The notes beneath the pieces were generated by a model, which made no database searches, was not told the origin of the DNA, and saw nothing but the letters and a program-made list of their open reading frames with translations. This document shows, piece by piece, positions 8,717 to 17,165 of a stretch of 64,000 nt of DNA. The first letter of the stretch is position 1. Each line of letters begins with the position of its first letter. The stretch spans positions 48,053 through 112,052 of the forward strand of contig NZ_QDFI01000004.1 in assembly GCF_003254465.1 (NCBI RefSeq). Reading direction: 5' to 3'. The stretch is from Meridianimarinicoccus zhengii (GTDB taxonomy: Bacteria > Pseudomonadota > Alphaproteobacteria > Rhodobacterales > Rhodobacteraceae). Made by a program: the position numbers and the translations under genes.

Positions 8717-9193
8717 TCAGCCGTCGTCGCCGTCGCGGTAGGGGGTTCCATCCTTGCGGGTGAAGGTCGCGCCGCCATCCGCCAGCGTTACCTTCAGGTC
8801 GATGTCGGAATAGGTCGCTTCCTCGCGCGGGGCCTTGGTGCCGACGACAAGAAACCGTGCCAGCGTATCCGACCGGTTCACAAGGCAATGGCCGTTGGCG
8901 ACCCCGGCCGGAAAGGCCGCGCAATCGCCCGGACCCATCGGGATTTCGCCCGCGTCCTCGACCAGCACCAGCGCGCCTTCGGTCACCATCACGAACTCGT
9001 CCTCGTGCCGGTGCCAGTGACGCATCGACGACCGCGCGCCGGGTTCCAGCGTGACAAGATTGACGCCGAACTGAGTCAACCCGCCCGCCTGCCCCAGCCG
9101 GAGCGAGGATCGACCAGCCATCTGTGCCGCATAGGGCGCGGGATAGATGGAGCCGGTCCGCACCGGCAGGCTGGCGAGGTCGATCTTCGGCAT
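8717..9193 (-). CDS. Cupin domain-containing protein
   Basis: This is a 158-residue single-domain cupin. The metal-binding motif is visible as HWHRHEDEF (H59, H61, H63, E66), with the second cupin motif further on around GDCAAFPAGVANGH. The fold binds one metal ion, and members range from dioxygenases to sugar-binding or regulatory proteins. The ATG at 9193 lies 4 bp from the stop of the thiolase gene, and fadJ follows after about 50 bp. That places it in a beta-oxidation operon, where its role is unknown. The open frame continues upstream to 9355 inside the thiolase gene, but that part is an overlap artefact. Confidence 0.85.
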   Translation of the reverse strand: MPKIDLASLPVRTGSIYPAPYAAQMAGRSSLRLGQAGGLTQFGVNLVTLEPGARSSMRHWHRHEDEFVMVTEGALVLVEDAGEIPMGPGDCAAFPAGVANGHCLVNRSDTLARFLVVGTKAPREEATYSDIDLKVTLADGGATFTRKDGTPYRDGDDG

Positions 9194-9197
9194 GGCG

Positions 9198-10409
9198 TCA
9201 GACCCGCTCGATGATCGTCGCGGCCCCCATACCGGACGCGATGCAGAGCGTGGCAAGGCCGATTTCCTTGTCCGCCCGCTCCATCTCGTCCAGCAGCGTG
9301 CCGATGATGATGGCGCCCGTCGCCCCCAGCGGGTGGCCCATGGCGATCGCTCCACCGTTGACGTTGACCTTCGCCGGGTCCGCGTCGAACGCCTGCATGA
9401 AACGCAGGACGACCGCCGCGAAGGCCTCGTTCACCTCGAAGAGATCGATATCGCCGATGGCCATCCCGCTGTCGCGCAGGATCTTTTCCGTCACCGGCAC
9501 CGGCCCGGTCAGCATGATCGTCGGATCGGTGCCGATCTTGGCGGTGGACCGGATACGCGCGCGCGGCTTCAGGCCAGCGGCCTCCCCGAACGCCTTGTCG
9601 CCGATCAGCACTGCCGCCGCCCCGTCCACGATGCCCGACGAATTGCCCGCGTGGTGGATGTGGTTGATCCGCTCCAGATGCGGGTACTTCATCAGCGCGA
9701 CCGCATCGAAGCCGGGCATCGTCTCGCCCATGTCCTTGAAGGCGGGCTTGAGGCTGCCGAGGCTCTGCATGTCCGTCTCGGGGCGCAGATATTCGTCGCG
9801 CGCCAGGATCGGCACGCCGTTCACGTCGCGCACCGGGATCACCGAGCGATCGAACCGTCCGTCATCCCACGCGGCCTTCGCCCGGCGCTGGCTTTCCACG
9901 GCCAACGCATCGGCGTCGTCACGGGAAAACCCGTATTCCGTGGCGATGATGTCGGCGGAAATCCCCTGCGGCACGAAATAGGCTTTCATGGCAAGACTCG
10001 GGTCCACAGCGATGGCGGCCCCGTCGCTGCCCATGGGCACCCGGCTCATCATCTCGACCCCGCCCGCGACATAGGCCTGCCCCGCACCCGCGCGCACCTG
10101 GTTGGCGGCCAGGTTCACCGCCTCCATGCCCGACGCGCAGAAGCGGTTGATCGACAGACCCGGCACGCGTTCATCAAAGCCCGACGCCAGCACGGCGGAC
10201 CGCGCAAGACACCCGCCCTGTTCGCCGACCTGGGTGACATTGCCCCAAATGACGTCCTCGATCAGCGTCGTGTCCAGCCCGTTGCGGTCGCGGATCGCGT
10301 CCAGCGCTAGCGCGGACAGGCGCAGCGACGTGACTTCATGCAAGGTGCCATCGCTGCGGCCCTTGCCCCGCGGCGTCCGCACGGCGTCGTAGATATAGGC
10401 TTCGGTCAT
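9198..10409 (-). CDS. fadA: Acetyl-CoA C-acyltransferase (3-ketoacyl-CoA thiolase)
   Basis: This thiolase (403 residues) cleaves 3-ketoacyl-CoA with CoA, the last step of beta-oxidation. The active-site nucleophile is C91 in the block NRFCASGMEA. The C-terminal motifs NGGAIAMGHPLGATGA (catalytic histidine) and CIASGMGAATIIERV (second catalytic cysteine) are intact. It lies 10 bp after the GST gene and 4 bp before the cupin gene on the same strand. Pairing with the fadJ-type gene two genes on supports a degradative thiolase rather than a PhaA-type biosynthetic one, although the two classes look alike. Confidence 0.95.
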   Translation of the reverse strand: MTEAYIYDAVRTPRGKGRSDGTLHEVTSLRLSALALDAIRDRNGLDTTLIEDVIWGNVTQVGEQGGCLARSAVLASGFDERVPGLSINRFCASGMEAVNLAANQVRAGAGQAYVAGGVEMMSRVPMGSDGAAIAVDPSLAMKAYFVPQGISADIIATEYGFSRDDADALAVESQRRAKAAWDDGRFDRSVIPVRDVNGVPILARDEYLRPETDMQSLGSLKPAFKDMGETMPGFDAVALMKYPHLERINHIHHAGNSSGIVDGAAAVLIGDKAFGEAAGLKPRARIRSTAKIGTDPTIMLTGPVPVTEKILRDSGMAIGDIDLFEVNEAFAAVVLRFMQAFDADPAKVNVNGGAIAMGHPLGATGAIIIGTLLDEMERADKEIGLATLCIASGMGAATIIERV

Positions 10410-10419
10410 GGGGGTGTCC

Positions 10420-11064
10420 TCAGGCGTTGCGTTGGTTTTCCGCCCGGGCGGGCGGCATCAGGTCATAGGGGTGGCGCCAGCCGGGCAGGTCCGCGATCCG
10501 GTCGAGCCACGTGGCGATCCGGGGCCACTCGCCCCGGTCGAAGCCGAAATCCTCGGGGTAATAAAGATACCCGCAGCAGCAGAAATCGGCGTGGGTGGGA
10601 CCGTCGCCCACAACCCAGTCGCGCCCGTCGAGATGCGTCTCCAGCGTGTCGTAACTGGCCCGCAGGCGATTCTGCTGGAAGGCGATAACCTCGGCGGGGC
10701 GTTTCTCGGGCGGCAGGAAATTCATCAGGAACCGGGTGTTGCCCGCCAGAGATGACAATTTGTGATTGTCCCAGAACATCCAGCGCAGCACCTCGCGCCG
10801 GTCCGCATCGGTGTCGCCGCCGAACTCTCCCGACCGCTCCGTGACGTAAAGCTGGATCACCCCCGACTGGGTCAGGACGACATCGCCATCGACCATCACG
10901 GGCACCTCCCCCATCGGGTTCAGCGCCCGGAATTCCGGCGTCCGCGCGGCGCCGTTGAAGAAATCGACGAAGACAGGCCGCCAGTCGAGCCCCGACAGCG
11001 ACAGCGGCAGCGCCGCCTTGTAGGCGTTTCCAGATTCCCCGAAGCAGTGCAGTTCGATGGTCAT
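10420..11064 (-). CDS. Glutathione S-transferase family protein
   Basis: This 214-residue protein has a thioredoxin-like N-terminal domain (LHCFGESGNAYKAALPLSLSG at its start, ALNPMGEVPVMVDGD as the cis-proline region, LTQSGVIQLY as the SQSxxI-like glutathione-binding segment) and an all-helical C-terminal domain with a DFCCCGYLYY stretch. Family members conjugate or reduce electrophiles with glutathione. The ATG at 11064 was chosen because the match to the family begins there. It is the first gene of the fatty-acid oxidation operon, suggesting a role in removing reactive acyl by-products, which is inference only. Confidence 0.88.
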   Translation of the reverse strand: MTIELHCFGESGNAYKAALPLSLSGLDWRPVFVDFFNGAARTPEFRALNPMGEVPVMVDGDVVLTQSGVIQLYVTERSGEFGGDTDADRREVLRWMFWDNHKLSSLAGNTRFLMNFLPPEKRPAEVIAFQQNRLRASYDTLETHLDGRDWVVGDGPTHADFCCCGYLYYPEDFGFDRGEWPRIATWLDRIADLPGWRHPYDLMPPARAENQRNA

Positions 11065-11287
11065 GGCATGTCCCCCCCAGCGGGGCGTGCCTGCCCCGTC
11101 ATCACCTATCTGGGCCACGCGGGGGGCGCATCACAAGGGGCGTCAGACTCGACGTTGCGTCCCGATCTCCGTCGGCACGCACTGGCCCGGTCCGCGTAGC
11201 GGGCCGCGCGCGCACGCACACTGCGGGCGCGCAGTATCGTGTCCCGCCGCAGGCGGGGCCTTTCGGTCACCCCGCTTCAAATCGGAC

Positions 11288-13081
11288 TCAGGCTTCGGCC
11301 AGCTTCCGGGCATACCCGCGCGGCGTGAACATGCGCGGCCCGTCGCCCGTGGTCACCATGCGCGACTGGCTCGATCCGATCAGCACCACGGTCAGCATGT
11401 CGACCTCGTCCACCGCCAGCGTTTCGAGCGTGCGCCAGACCAGTGCTTCCTCAGGCCGCCCCAGCGAACTGGCCAGCAGCACCGGAGTCTCGGCGGGGCG
11501 ATGGCCCAGCAGGATCTCCCGCGCTTCAGCCAGCAAGGTTCGGCGCCGCCGCGACACAGGGTTGTAGAAGGCGATCACGAAATCGCCCGCCGCCGCCGCG
11601 TGCAGGCGCTTCACGATGTCGTCGCGCGGCGTCAGCAGGTCCGACAGGGATATCGCGCAGAAATCATGCCCCAGCGGGGCCCCTGCCCGCGCCGCCGCCG
11701 CCTGCAGCGCCGACACGCCCGGCGCGCTGACGACCTCGACCCGCCGTGCAGCATCGCTGACACCGCCATGGCCATCACCGCGTGCGATCAGTTCCCACAC
11801 CAGCGCGCCCATGGCGTATATCCCCGCGTCGCCCGAACAGATCAGTGCCACGTCACGGCCCGTCGCGGCGCGTTCCAGCGCATGGCGGCAGCGGTCCTCC
11901 TCCCCGCCCAGCGGAAAATCGGCACGTGGCTTGCCTGCCGCCAGCGGCCCCAGCAGGTCGATGTAAAGCCCGTAGCCCACCAGTTCATCCGCCTCGGCCA
12001 CCAGCCGGCTCGCCTCCGGCGTGCGCCACGCGGACGCCCCCGGCCCGATCCCCACCAGCGAGACACGGCCCCGCGCGCGCCCCGGCAGCGGTCCCGCCAG
12101 CGGTACAGGCGCGCGGGCAACCGCGCAGGTGGCGTTCGCCGTCTTGCGCTTGGCCACGACCAGCGCCCCATCGTCCCCCGCCAGTGCCAGCGCCGCGCCT
12201 TCGGACACGCCGTGGCAGCCGACCTCGGCGAAGACCACGTCGGAGGGTGTCTCCAGTCGCCCCGCCTGTGTCTCAAGCTGTGCCGCCGTAAACAACCGCA
12301 AGGGCACGCCCAGCGATGCCGCGAGCGCCGTCACCGCCCCTTCGTCGGCCTTCAGGTCGAGCGAGCCGACTGCCGCCAAGGCCCCCGGCGCGATCCCGGC
12401 CTCGGCCAGCGTGCCGGCGACCAGCGCCGCCAGTTCGTCCGGCGGGCAGCCCCGTGCGCAGCCCACGCCAAGCGCGTGGCGCTGCGGATGATACACGAGC
12501 CGCGTCGCGCCGCCCGTCTCGGGCCCCTCGGTCACGGCAATCTCGACACCGCCCGCCGGGTCGTCCGGCAGATCGAAGATCGCGTCGCCCCGCAGCCGCG
12601 CGCCCGTGCCGGTCAGAAGCGCCGCCATGACGCCTTTCGCATCATCGGGGTTGGCCAGCCGGTAGCCAACGGGCGGTTCGTCCAACGCAACGCCAAGCGC
12701 CACGTCGCCCGCCGTGGTCACAGCCGCCGCCCCGCCAAGTGCCGCCGCGATATCCCGCGCCAGCCGGTTCGCCCCGCGATGCCCGCCCAGAAGCGGTACC
12801 ACGACCGCGCCATCGTCGGACACCGCCACCACCGGCGGCTCGCCGCGCTTGTCGGACAAAAGCGGCGCCACCGCCCGGATCAGGATGCCGCTGGCGCAGA
12901 CGCCCACCACCGGCACCCCTGCGGCGAACAGGTCGCGCACATGCACCAGCGCGTCGGGAAACGTCACGTCGCAGCCCTCCACCCGGCTCGCCCGCCCGTG
13001 CAGGGCCACGCCCAGATGGTCGGCCACGCGGCGCGCCACGGCGAACCCCGCGCGATTGATGCAGACGACGACGGGTGTCAC
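11288..13081 (-). CDS. cobJ: Fused CbiG (cobalt-precorrin-5A hydrolase-like) and precorrin-3B C17-methyltransferase
   Basis: This is a 597-residue two-enzyme fusion of cobalamin biosynthesis. The N-terminal ~330 residues match CbiG, with GVCASGILIRAVAPLLSDK, the central VPLLGGHRGANRLA and the C-terminal CbiG/CobE subdomain GVGCARGC...VGSLDLKADEGA. From about residue 340 the SAM-dependent CobJ/CbiH tetrapyrrole methylase begins (SLVGIGPG, then ALICSGDAGIY, FYNPVSRRR). The start is a GTG at 13081 overlapping the cobI TGA by 4 bp; frames opening further upstream run inside cobI. CobJ methylates C17 during ring contraction. A full-length CbiG fused to it is unusual beside otherwise aerobic-type gene names. 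It is the last gene of the leftward cob operon. Confidence 0.93.
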   Translation of the reverse strand: MTPVVVCINRAGFAVARRVADHLGVALHGRASRVEGCDVTFPDALVHVRDLFAAGVPVVGVCASGILIRAVAPLLSDKRGEPPVVAVSDDGAVVVPLLGGHRGANRLARDIAAALGGAAAVTTAGDVALGVALDEPPVGYRLANPDDAKGVMAALLTGTGARLRGDAIFDLPDDPAGGVEIAVTEGPETGGATRLVYHPQRHALGVGCARGCPPDELAALVAGTLAEAGIAPGALAAVGSLDLKADEGAVTALAASLGVPLRLFTAAQLETQAGRLETPSDVVFAEVGCHGVSEGAALALAGDDGALVVAKRKTANATCAVARAPVPLAGPLPGRARGRVSLVGIGPGASAWRTPEASRLVAEADELVGYGLYIDLLGPLAAGKPRADFPLGGEEDRCRHALERAATGRDVALICSGDAGIYAMGALVWELIARGDGHGGVSDAARRVEVVSAPGVSALQAAAARAGAPLGHDFCAISLSDLLTPRDDIVKRLHAAAAGDFVIAFYNPVSRRRRTLLAEAREILLGHRPAETPVLLASSLGRPEEALVWRTLETLAVDEVDMLTVVLIGSSQSRMVTTGDGPRMFTPRGYARKLAEA

Positions 13082-13791
13082 AGCCACGGATCGGCCCCCT
13101 TGGTCACGAGGATCATGGAAAAATAGGGGGCCGCGTCCGGCGCGTCGGCCAGCGGCAGCACCCGTTCGGACGGCAGGCTCGCGCGTTCGACATAGACCGC
13201 ACGGTCGGCCAGCCCTTCGGCGGCCAGCAGTGCGCGCAGCCGGGGCAGATGGCGGCCCACCTTCATCAGGACCAGCGTGTCGGCCCCCCGCAACCGCTCC
13301 AGCAGCGCGTCGTCGGGCAGCGGCCCCGGCAGCACCGTCAGCGCCTCGTTCCGCGCCGCCAGCGGCAGGCCCGCCCGCGCGGCACATGCGGTGACCGAGG
13401 TCACACCCGGCACGATCTCTACCCGGTATCGCGGCGCGAGTCGGGCATGGAGATACATGAACGAGCCATAAAAGAAAGGATCGCCCTCGCACAGCACGAC
13501 CACGTCAGCGCCCGCGTCCAGTTCCGCCGCGATGGCCGCGGCCCCCTTGTCATAGGCCGCCTGCGCAGGCGCGCGATCGGTGGTCATGGGCAGGTCGATC
13601 ACGATTTCCCGTGTGCCGGGCGCGATCAGGTCGGCAGCGATGGACCGCGCGAAGCTGGCTGCCCCGGCCAGCGTCGGATAGGCCAGCACTGCGGCCCTTT
13701 CGATCAGACGCGCCGCCCGCCGCGTGATCAGGTCCGGATCACCCGGTCCCAGACCCACGCCGTACATCGTTCCGGTGGTTGGGGCGGTCAT
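13078..13791 (-). CDS. cobI: Precorrin-2 C20-methyltransferase
   Basis: This SAM-dependent methylase of the tetrapyrrole methylase family adds a methyl group at C20 of precorrin-2 (or its cobalt form, where the enzyme is called CbiL). The 237-residue product shows the family hallmarks: GVGLGPGDPDLIT near the N-terminus, VVVLCEGDPFFYGSFMYL in the middle and EIVPGVTSVTACAARAGLPL after it. Its ATG overlaps the cobL stop by 4 bp, and its own stop overlaps the cbiG-cobJ GTG start. The motifs do not show whether the substrate carries cobalt. Confidence 0.95.
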   Translation of the reverse strand: MTAPTTGTMYGVGLGPGDPDLITRRAARLIERAAVLAYPTLAGAASFARSIAADLIAPGTREIVIDLPMTTDRAPAQAAYDKGAAAIAAELDAGADVVVLCEGDPFFYGSFMYLHARLAPRYRVEIVPGVTSVTACAARAGLPLAARNEALTVLPGPLPDDALLERLRGADTLVLMKVGRHLPRLRALLAAEGLADRAVYVERASLPSERVLPLADAPDAAPYFSMILVTKGADPWL

Positions 13792-14990
13792 TGCTTGATC
13801 AGGCTCCATTGCGTCACAGGCATCAGCGGCCCCCAGCCGGTCATGCCGCCCACGGGCCGCGCGCGGGCCACGGCGATCCGGGTCAACTCGCCGCCCAGCC
13901 GCGCGTGCAGCCCTGCCAGCACGCCCTCGCTTTCCAGCGTCACCGCGTTGGCCACCAGCCGCCCGAGCGGCTTCAGCGCCGCCAGCGCCGCATCGGCCAC
14001 CGCGTCCGACAGCCCGCCCCCGATGAACACAGCTTCGGGCGGCGGCAGATCGGCCAGCACGTCGGGCGCGCGCCCCAGTACCATGTCGAAATCGGGCACC
14101 CCCAGCGCGAGCGCGTTCTCCTGCGCCATGTCGCGGCGGTCCTCCCGCGTCTCGATCCCGATGGCGCGGGCGTCCGTCGCGGCGCGCATCCATTCGATCC
14201 CGACCGACCCGCAACCCGCACCGATATCCCACAGAAGCGCCCCGCGCTGGGGCATCAACTTGGCCAGCGTGATCGCGCGCACCTCGCGCTTTGTGATCTT
14301 GCCGTCATGCTGGAAGAGGTCGTCCGGCAGCCCCGGCGCGCGGCTGGTGATCTGGGCATCCGCATCCGCCACGCATTCCACCGCGAGCACATGGAAATCC
14401 GGCACCGCCCGGTCCCAGCCCGACGCCAGGCCCGTCACCCGGGCCTCGTCCGCCCCGCCCATATGCGCCAGAACGGTCAGCACCGACGCGCCATAGCCAC
14501 GATCCGTCAGCAGCCGGGCCACCCGCGCCGGCGTGCCGGAATCCGCGGTCAGCACCAGCAGCCGCGCGCCGCGGGCGACAAAGGGCAGGATGCGTTCGGG
14601 CGCGCGGCCATGGGCTGTCAGGGTTTCCACCTCGGACATCGGCCAGCCCAGCCGCGCACAGGCCAGCTGGAACGCGGAAACCTGCGGGTGGATGCGCAGC
14701 TCGGACAGATCGAACGCCTGCGCAATCCGCGCACCCACGGAAAACCACAGCGGGTCACCCGTCGCGAGCACCGCCACCCGCCGCCCGCGCAAATCGCGCA
14801 GCCGGTCGATCAGCGCGTCGAAGGGCGTGGGCCAGGCGATCCGCTCCGCGGCCAGGTCGGGCAACCGGTCGTGCAGCCGGGCGGAGGCGATCACGACCTC
14901 CGCCGCCGCCAGCCGGTCGCGCGCGGCGGGCAGCAGGCTTTCGCGCCCGTCATCGCCCATCCCGATGATGTCGAGCCACGGGGCCGTCAT
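13788..14990 (-). CDS. cobL: Precorrin-6B C5,15-methyltransferase (decarboxylating)
   Basis: CobL methylates C5 and C15 and removes the acetate carboxyl at C12. The 400-residue protein has both expected halves. An N-terminal CbiE-like tetrapyrrole methylase (IIGMGDDG, LATGDPLWFSVGARI) covers about 1-200. A C-terminal CbiT-like Rossmann methyltransferase runs from about 225, with a SAM-binding loop LLWDIGAGCGSVGIEW and FIGGGLSD. It starts with an ATG overlapping the cobH stop by 4 bp and overlaps cobI by 4 bp at its end. A fused CbiE-CbiT is usual for the CobL form. Confidence 0.95.
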   Translation of the reverse strand: MTAPWLDIIGMGDDGRESLLPAARDRLAAAEVVIASARLHDRLPDLAAERIAWPTPFDALIDRLRDLRGRRVAVLATGDPLWFSVGARIAQAFDLSELRIHPQVSAFQLACARLGWPMSEVETLTAHGRAPERILPFVARGARLLVLTADSGTPARVARLLTDRGYGASVLTVLAHMGGADEARVTGLASGWDRAVPDFHVLAVECVADADAQITSRAPGLPDDLFQHDGKITKREVRAITLAKLMPQRGALLWDIGAGCGSVGIEWMRAATDARAIGIETREDRRDMAQENALALGVPDFDMVLGRAPDVLADLPPPEAVFIGGGLSDAVADAALAALKPLGRLVANAVTLESEGVLAGLHARLGGELTRIAVARARPVGGMTGWGPLMPVTQWSLIKQ

Positions 14991-15628
14991 CCGGCCTCCC
15001 CCGGCAGGCCCGCGGCCAGCGCGTTGACCGCCGCCGCCGCCATGGCCGACCCCCCGCGCCGCCCCCGCAGCGCGATGAAGCCCGCGCCGCGGGGGCGCGC
15101 AGCCAGTTCTGCCTTGGATTCCGCGGCACCCACGAAGCCCACGGGAAAGCCGAGGATCACCGCAGGCGGCGGGGCACCCGCCTCCAGCGCTTCCAGCAGG
15201 TGAAACAGCGCCGTGGGCGCGTTGCCGATGGCGACGACGCTGCCCGCCATCCGGTCGCGCCACAGTTCCACCGCCGCCGCCGACCGCGTGGTGCCCAGTT
15301 CGCGCGCCAGCCCGGGCACGCGCGGGTCGTTCAGCGTGACGATCACCGGGTTTTCCGCGGGCAGCGCGCGGCGGATCACCCCGGCCGCGACCATCTCGCA
15401 ATCGCAGAGCACCGGCGCGCCCGCGGACAGGGCCGCGCGCCCGGCCTCCGCCGCACCGGGCGAGAACGCCAGCCGGTCGGCCACGTCGATCATCCCGCAG
15501 GCATGGATCAGCCGGATCGCGACCGCCTGCATCGCGGGGGCAAACCGTCCCAGCCGCGCCTCGGCCCGCACGGTGGCGAAGCTTTGGGCATAGATCGCCG
15601 CCGGGTCGCGTTCATAGGGGCGCATCAT
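14987..15628 (-). CDS. cobH: Precorrin-8X methylmutase
   Basis: CobH moves the methyl group from C11 to C12 of precorrin-8X to give hydrogenobyrinic acid. The protein is 213 residues from the first of two adjacent ATGs (15628 or 15625). The catalytic histidine is H42 in RLIHACGM, and the family blocks LCDCEMVAAGV, TLNDPRVPGLA, GNAPTALFHLLE and GFPVGFVGAAESK are all present. It lies 106 bp after the cbiX stop on the same strand and shares an ATGA overlap with cobL. Confidence 0.95.
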   Translation of the reverse strand: MMRPYERDPAAIYAQSFATVRAEARLGRFAPAMQAVAIRLIHACGMIDVADRLAFSPGAAEAGRAALSAGAPVLCDCEMVAAGVIRRALPAENPVIVTLNDPRVPGLARELGTTRSAAAVELWRDRMAGSVVAIGNAPTALFHLLEALEAGAPPPAVILGFPVGFVGAAESKAELAARPRGAGFIALRGRRGGSAMAAAAVNALAAGLPGEAG

Positions 15629-15734
15629 GCCCCGTCCCAGGCGCACGCGCCGGCCATCTTCCGTCCGCAAATATCCCCGCCGGGGGCAACCACCGCCGCA
15701 ACCGGCGCCACTGCCCGACGCGCACCCTGCGCGC

Positions 15735-16853
15735 TCACCGCTTGCGCCGCGCGCTTTCGGGGCCGTGCGGGTGATCGGCATGGGGATACGGCGCATGATG
15801 GTGGTGGTGATGCCCGTGGTCGTGGCCATTCCCGTGGGCATGTTCGTGGTGATGATGATGCGCGTGACCCGCATGGTCCAGCCGGCACTCCCCGGTGCAG
15901 AACGTATCGCACAACGCGCAGTCAGCCACGTTGGACCCGGGCGCCGACGCGCCCTGCCCCTCCACATGGTGGTGATGGCTTTCCTGCACCGCCCCGACCT
16001 CGGCCTCGAAGCCCAGCACCTGCGTGCGGTACTTGCACATCGCACAGTTGGGCGGCGGCACCTCGCCCACCTGTTCGGTCACACGTTCCGCGAAGGTTTC
16101 CAGCACCTTGGGATGATCGCCAAGATACCCGGCCTTGACGAATTCCAGATCGGGATGCGCGGCGGCGACCCGGTCGGTGAAACCGTAGATCCGGTCGATC
16201 AGGATGCCCGAGAACAGGAAATACGGGAAGACGATCACACGCTTGTAGCCGAGCTTCGCGACATGGGTCAGGCAGGGCTCCACCAGCGGAAAGGTCACGC
16301 CGGAGTATCCCACTTCGCACCAGCCGAAGCCCATCCCTTCCCACAGCATCCGCGCGATCTTGGACACGTTGCCGTTGGCATCCGGGTCCGACGCGCCGCG
16401 CCCGATCACGACAAGACAGGTATCGTGCCGGTCCACCGCGCCGCTTGCCGCGTTGGCCTGCGCCTCGGCGGCATCGATCCGCGCGCTCGCGGCGGCGATC
16501 ATCTTGGGATCAACGCCCAGTTCGCGCCCGTAATGCACGTCGATGCCATGCCGGGCGGCATAGGTGTTCAGCACCGTGGGGATGTCGTTCTTCGCATGCA
16601 TCGCGGCGAACAGCATCCCCGGCACCGCAAGGATCCGCGTGCAGCCCGCGTCGCGCAGCCGGTCCAGCCCGTCGCGGATCACGGGATTGGCAAACTCCAG
16701 ATAGCCGTAATCACATAGCCAGTCGGGCGGCAGATAGGCCGGAAGCTTCTGCGCCAGTGTGGCGAATTCATCTACGGCCGACTGGCTACGCGAACCATGG
16801 CCGCAGATCATCACGCCCGTCTTGTGACCCGCCTTGTGGGAAATGTCGTGCAT
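15735..16853 (-). CDS. cbiX: Sirohydrochlorin cobaltochelatase CbiX-type with Cys- and His-rich C-terminal tail
   Basis: CbiX inserts cobalt into sirohydrochlorin or a related precursor. The 372-residue protein has two chelatase-like repeats: the first carries MICGHGSRS (H19), the second has the degenerate VVIGRGASDP. The tail is striking: C270-x2-C273, then C312-x2-C315-x3-C319-x3-C323, then an extremely His/Asp/Glu-rich segment (about 327-363). An MxCxxC-type iron-sulfur site and a metal-storing His stretch are known from long CbiX proteins. The additional cysteine cluster is less familiar to me. I chose the ATG at 16853, which has GGAG 11 bases upstream; an in-frame ATG at 16910 lies in the loop of a leader hairpin. 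It is the first gene of the cob operon. Confidence 0.9.
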   Translation of the reverse strand: MHDISHKAGHKTGVMICGHGSRSQSAVDEFATLAQKLPAYLPPDWLCDYGYLEFANPVIRDGLDRLRDAGCTRILAVPGMLFAAMHAKNDIPTVLNTYAARHGIDVHYGRELGVDPKMIAAASARIDAAEAQANAASGAVDRHDTCLVVIGRGASDPDANGNVSKIARMLWEGMGFGWCEVGYSGVTFPLVEPCLTHVAKLGYKRVIVFPYFLFSGILIDRIYGFTDRVAAAHPDLEFVKAGYLGDHPKVLETFAERVTEQVGEVPPPNCAMCKYRTQVLGFEAEVGAVQESHHHHVEGQGASAPGSNVADCALCDTFCTGECRLDHAGHAHHHHHEHAHGNGHDHGHHHHHHAPYPHADHPHGPESARRKR

Positions 16854-16896
16854 GGCGCGTGGCTCTCCGTTCTCGGGCGGCCAGCGGGTTGAGGCG

Positions 16897-16959
16897 CGCG
16901 GGAAAGGCATTTCCCGCGGTCCCGACGATGCAGCGGCATCCCCCCGGATTGGGTCGGGA
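16897..16959 (-). promoter_or_regulatory. Structured leader of the cob operon (nested hairpins)
   Basis: The 312-bp gap 16854-17165 between divergent genes holds strong secondary structure near cbiX. CGCGGGAAA (16897-16905) pairs with TTTCCCGCG (16910-16918). TCCCGAC (16920-16926) pairs with GTCGGGA (16953-16959), enclosing a further perfect hairpin GATGC-AGCG-GCATC (16927-16940). On the cbiX strand this would be a leader RNA of at least three helices. The conserved B12-riboswitch core (GCAACTGT and the B12 box) is not visible on either strand, so this is not a clear RF00174 element. The rest of the gap shows nothing I recognise beyond a Shine-Dalgarno for the rightward gene. Confidence 0.5.
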
Positions 16960-17165
16960 TGCGAATGCTGCCAACCTTTCTGGCCGGATGGCGTCGTCCC
17001 GGGCGGTATATCAGCCGCGCCCCGCGGTGCAATCGCCAATCGGGATGCCGCGCGCCCGCCATGGGCCGCCCCCGGGCTGTGCGCAGGCGCAGGGGCCATG
17101 CGCCGCCATCGGGGACGCATGCGCGGGACCGGTACGCTACATCAGTTCAAACAGAGGAGAAGATC

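Noticed and set aside
16861..17110. Cobalamin riboswitch upstream of cbiX
   Set aside because: The conserved core (GCAACTGT-type) and the B12 box are not present on either strand; only unrelated hairpins are seen, so it was listed as an unassigned structured leader.
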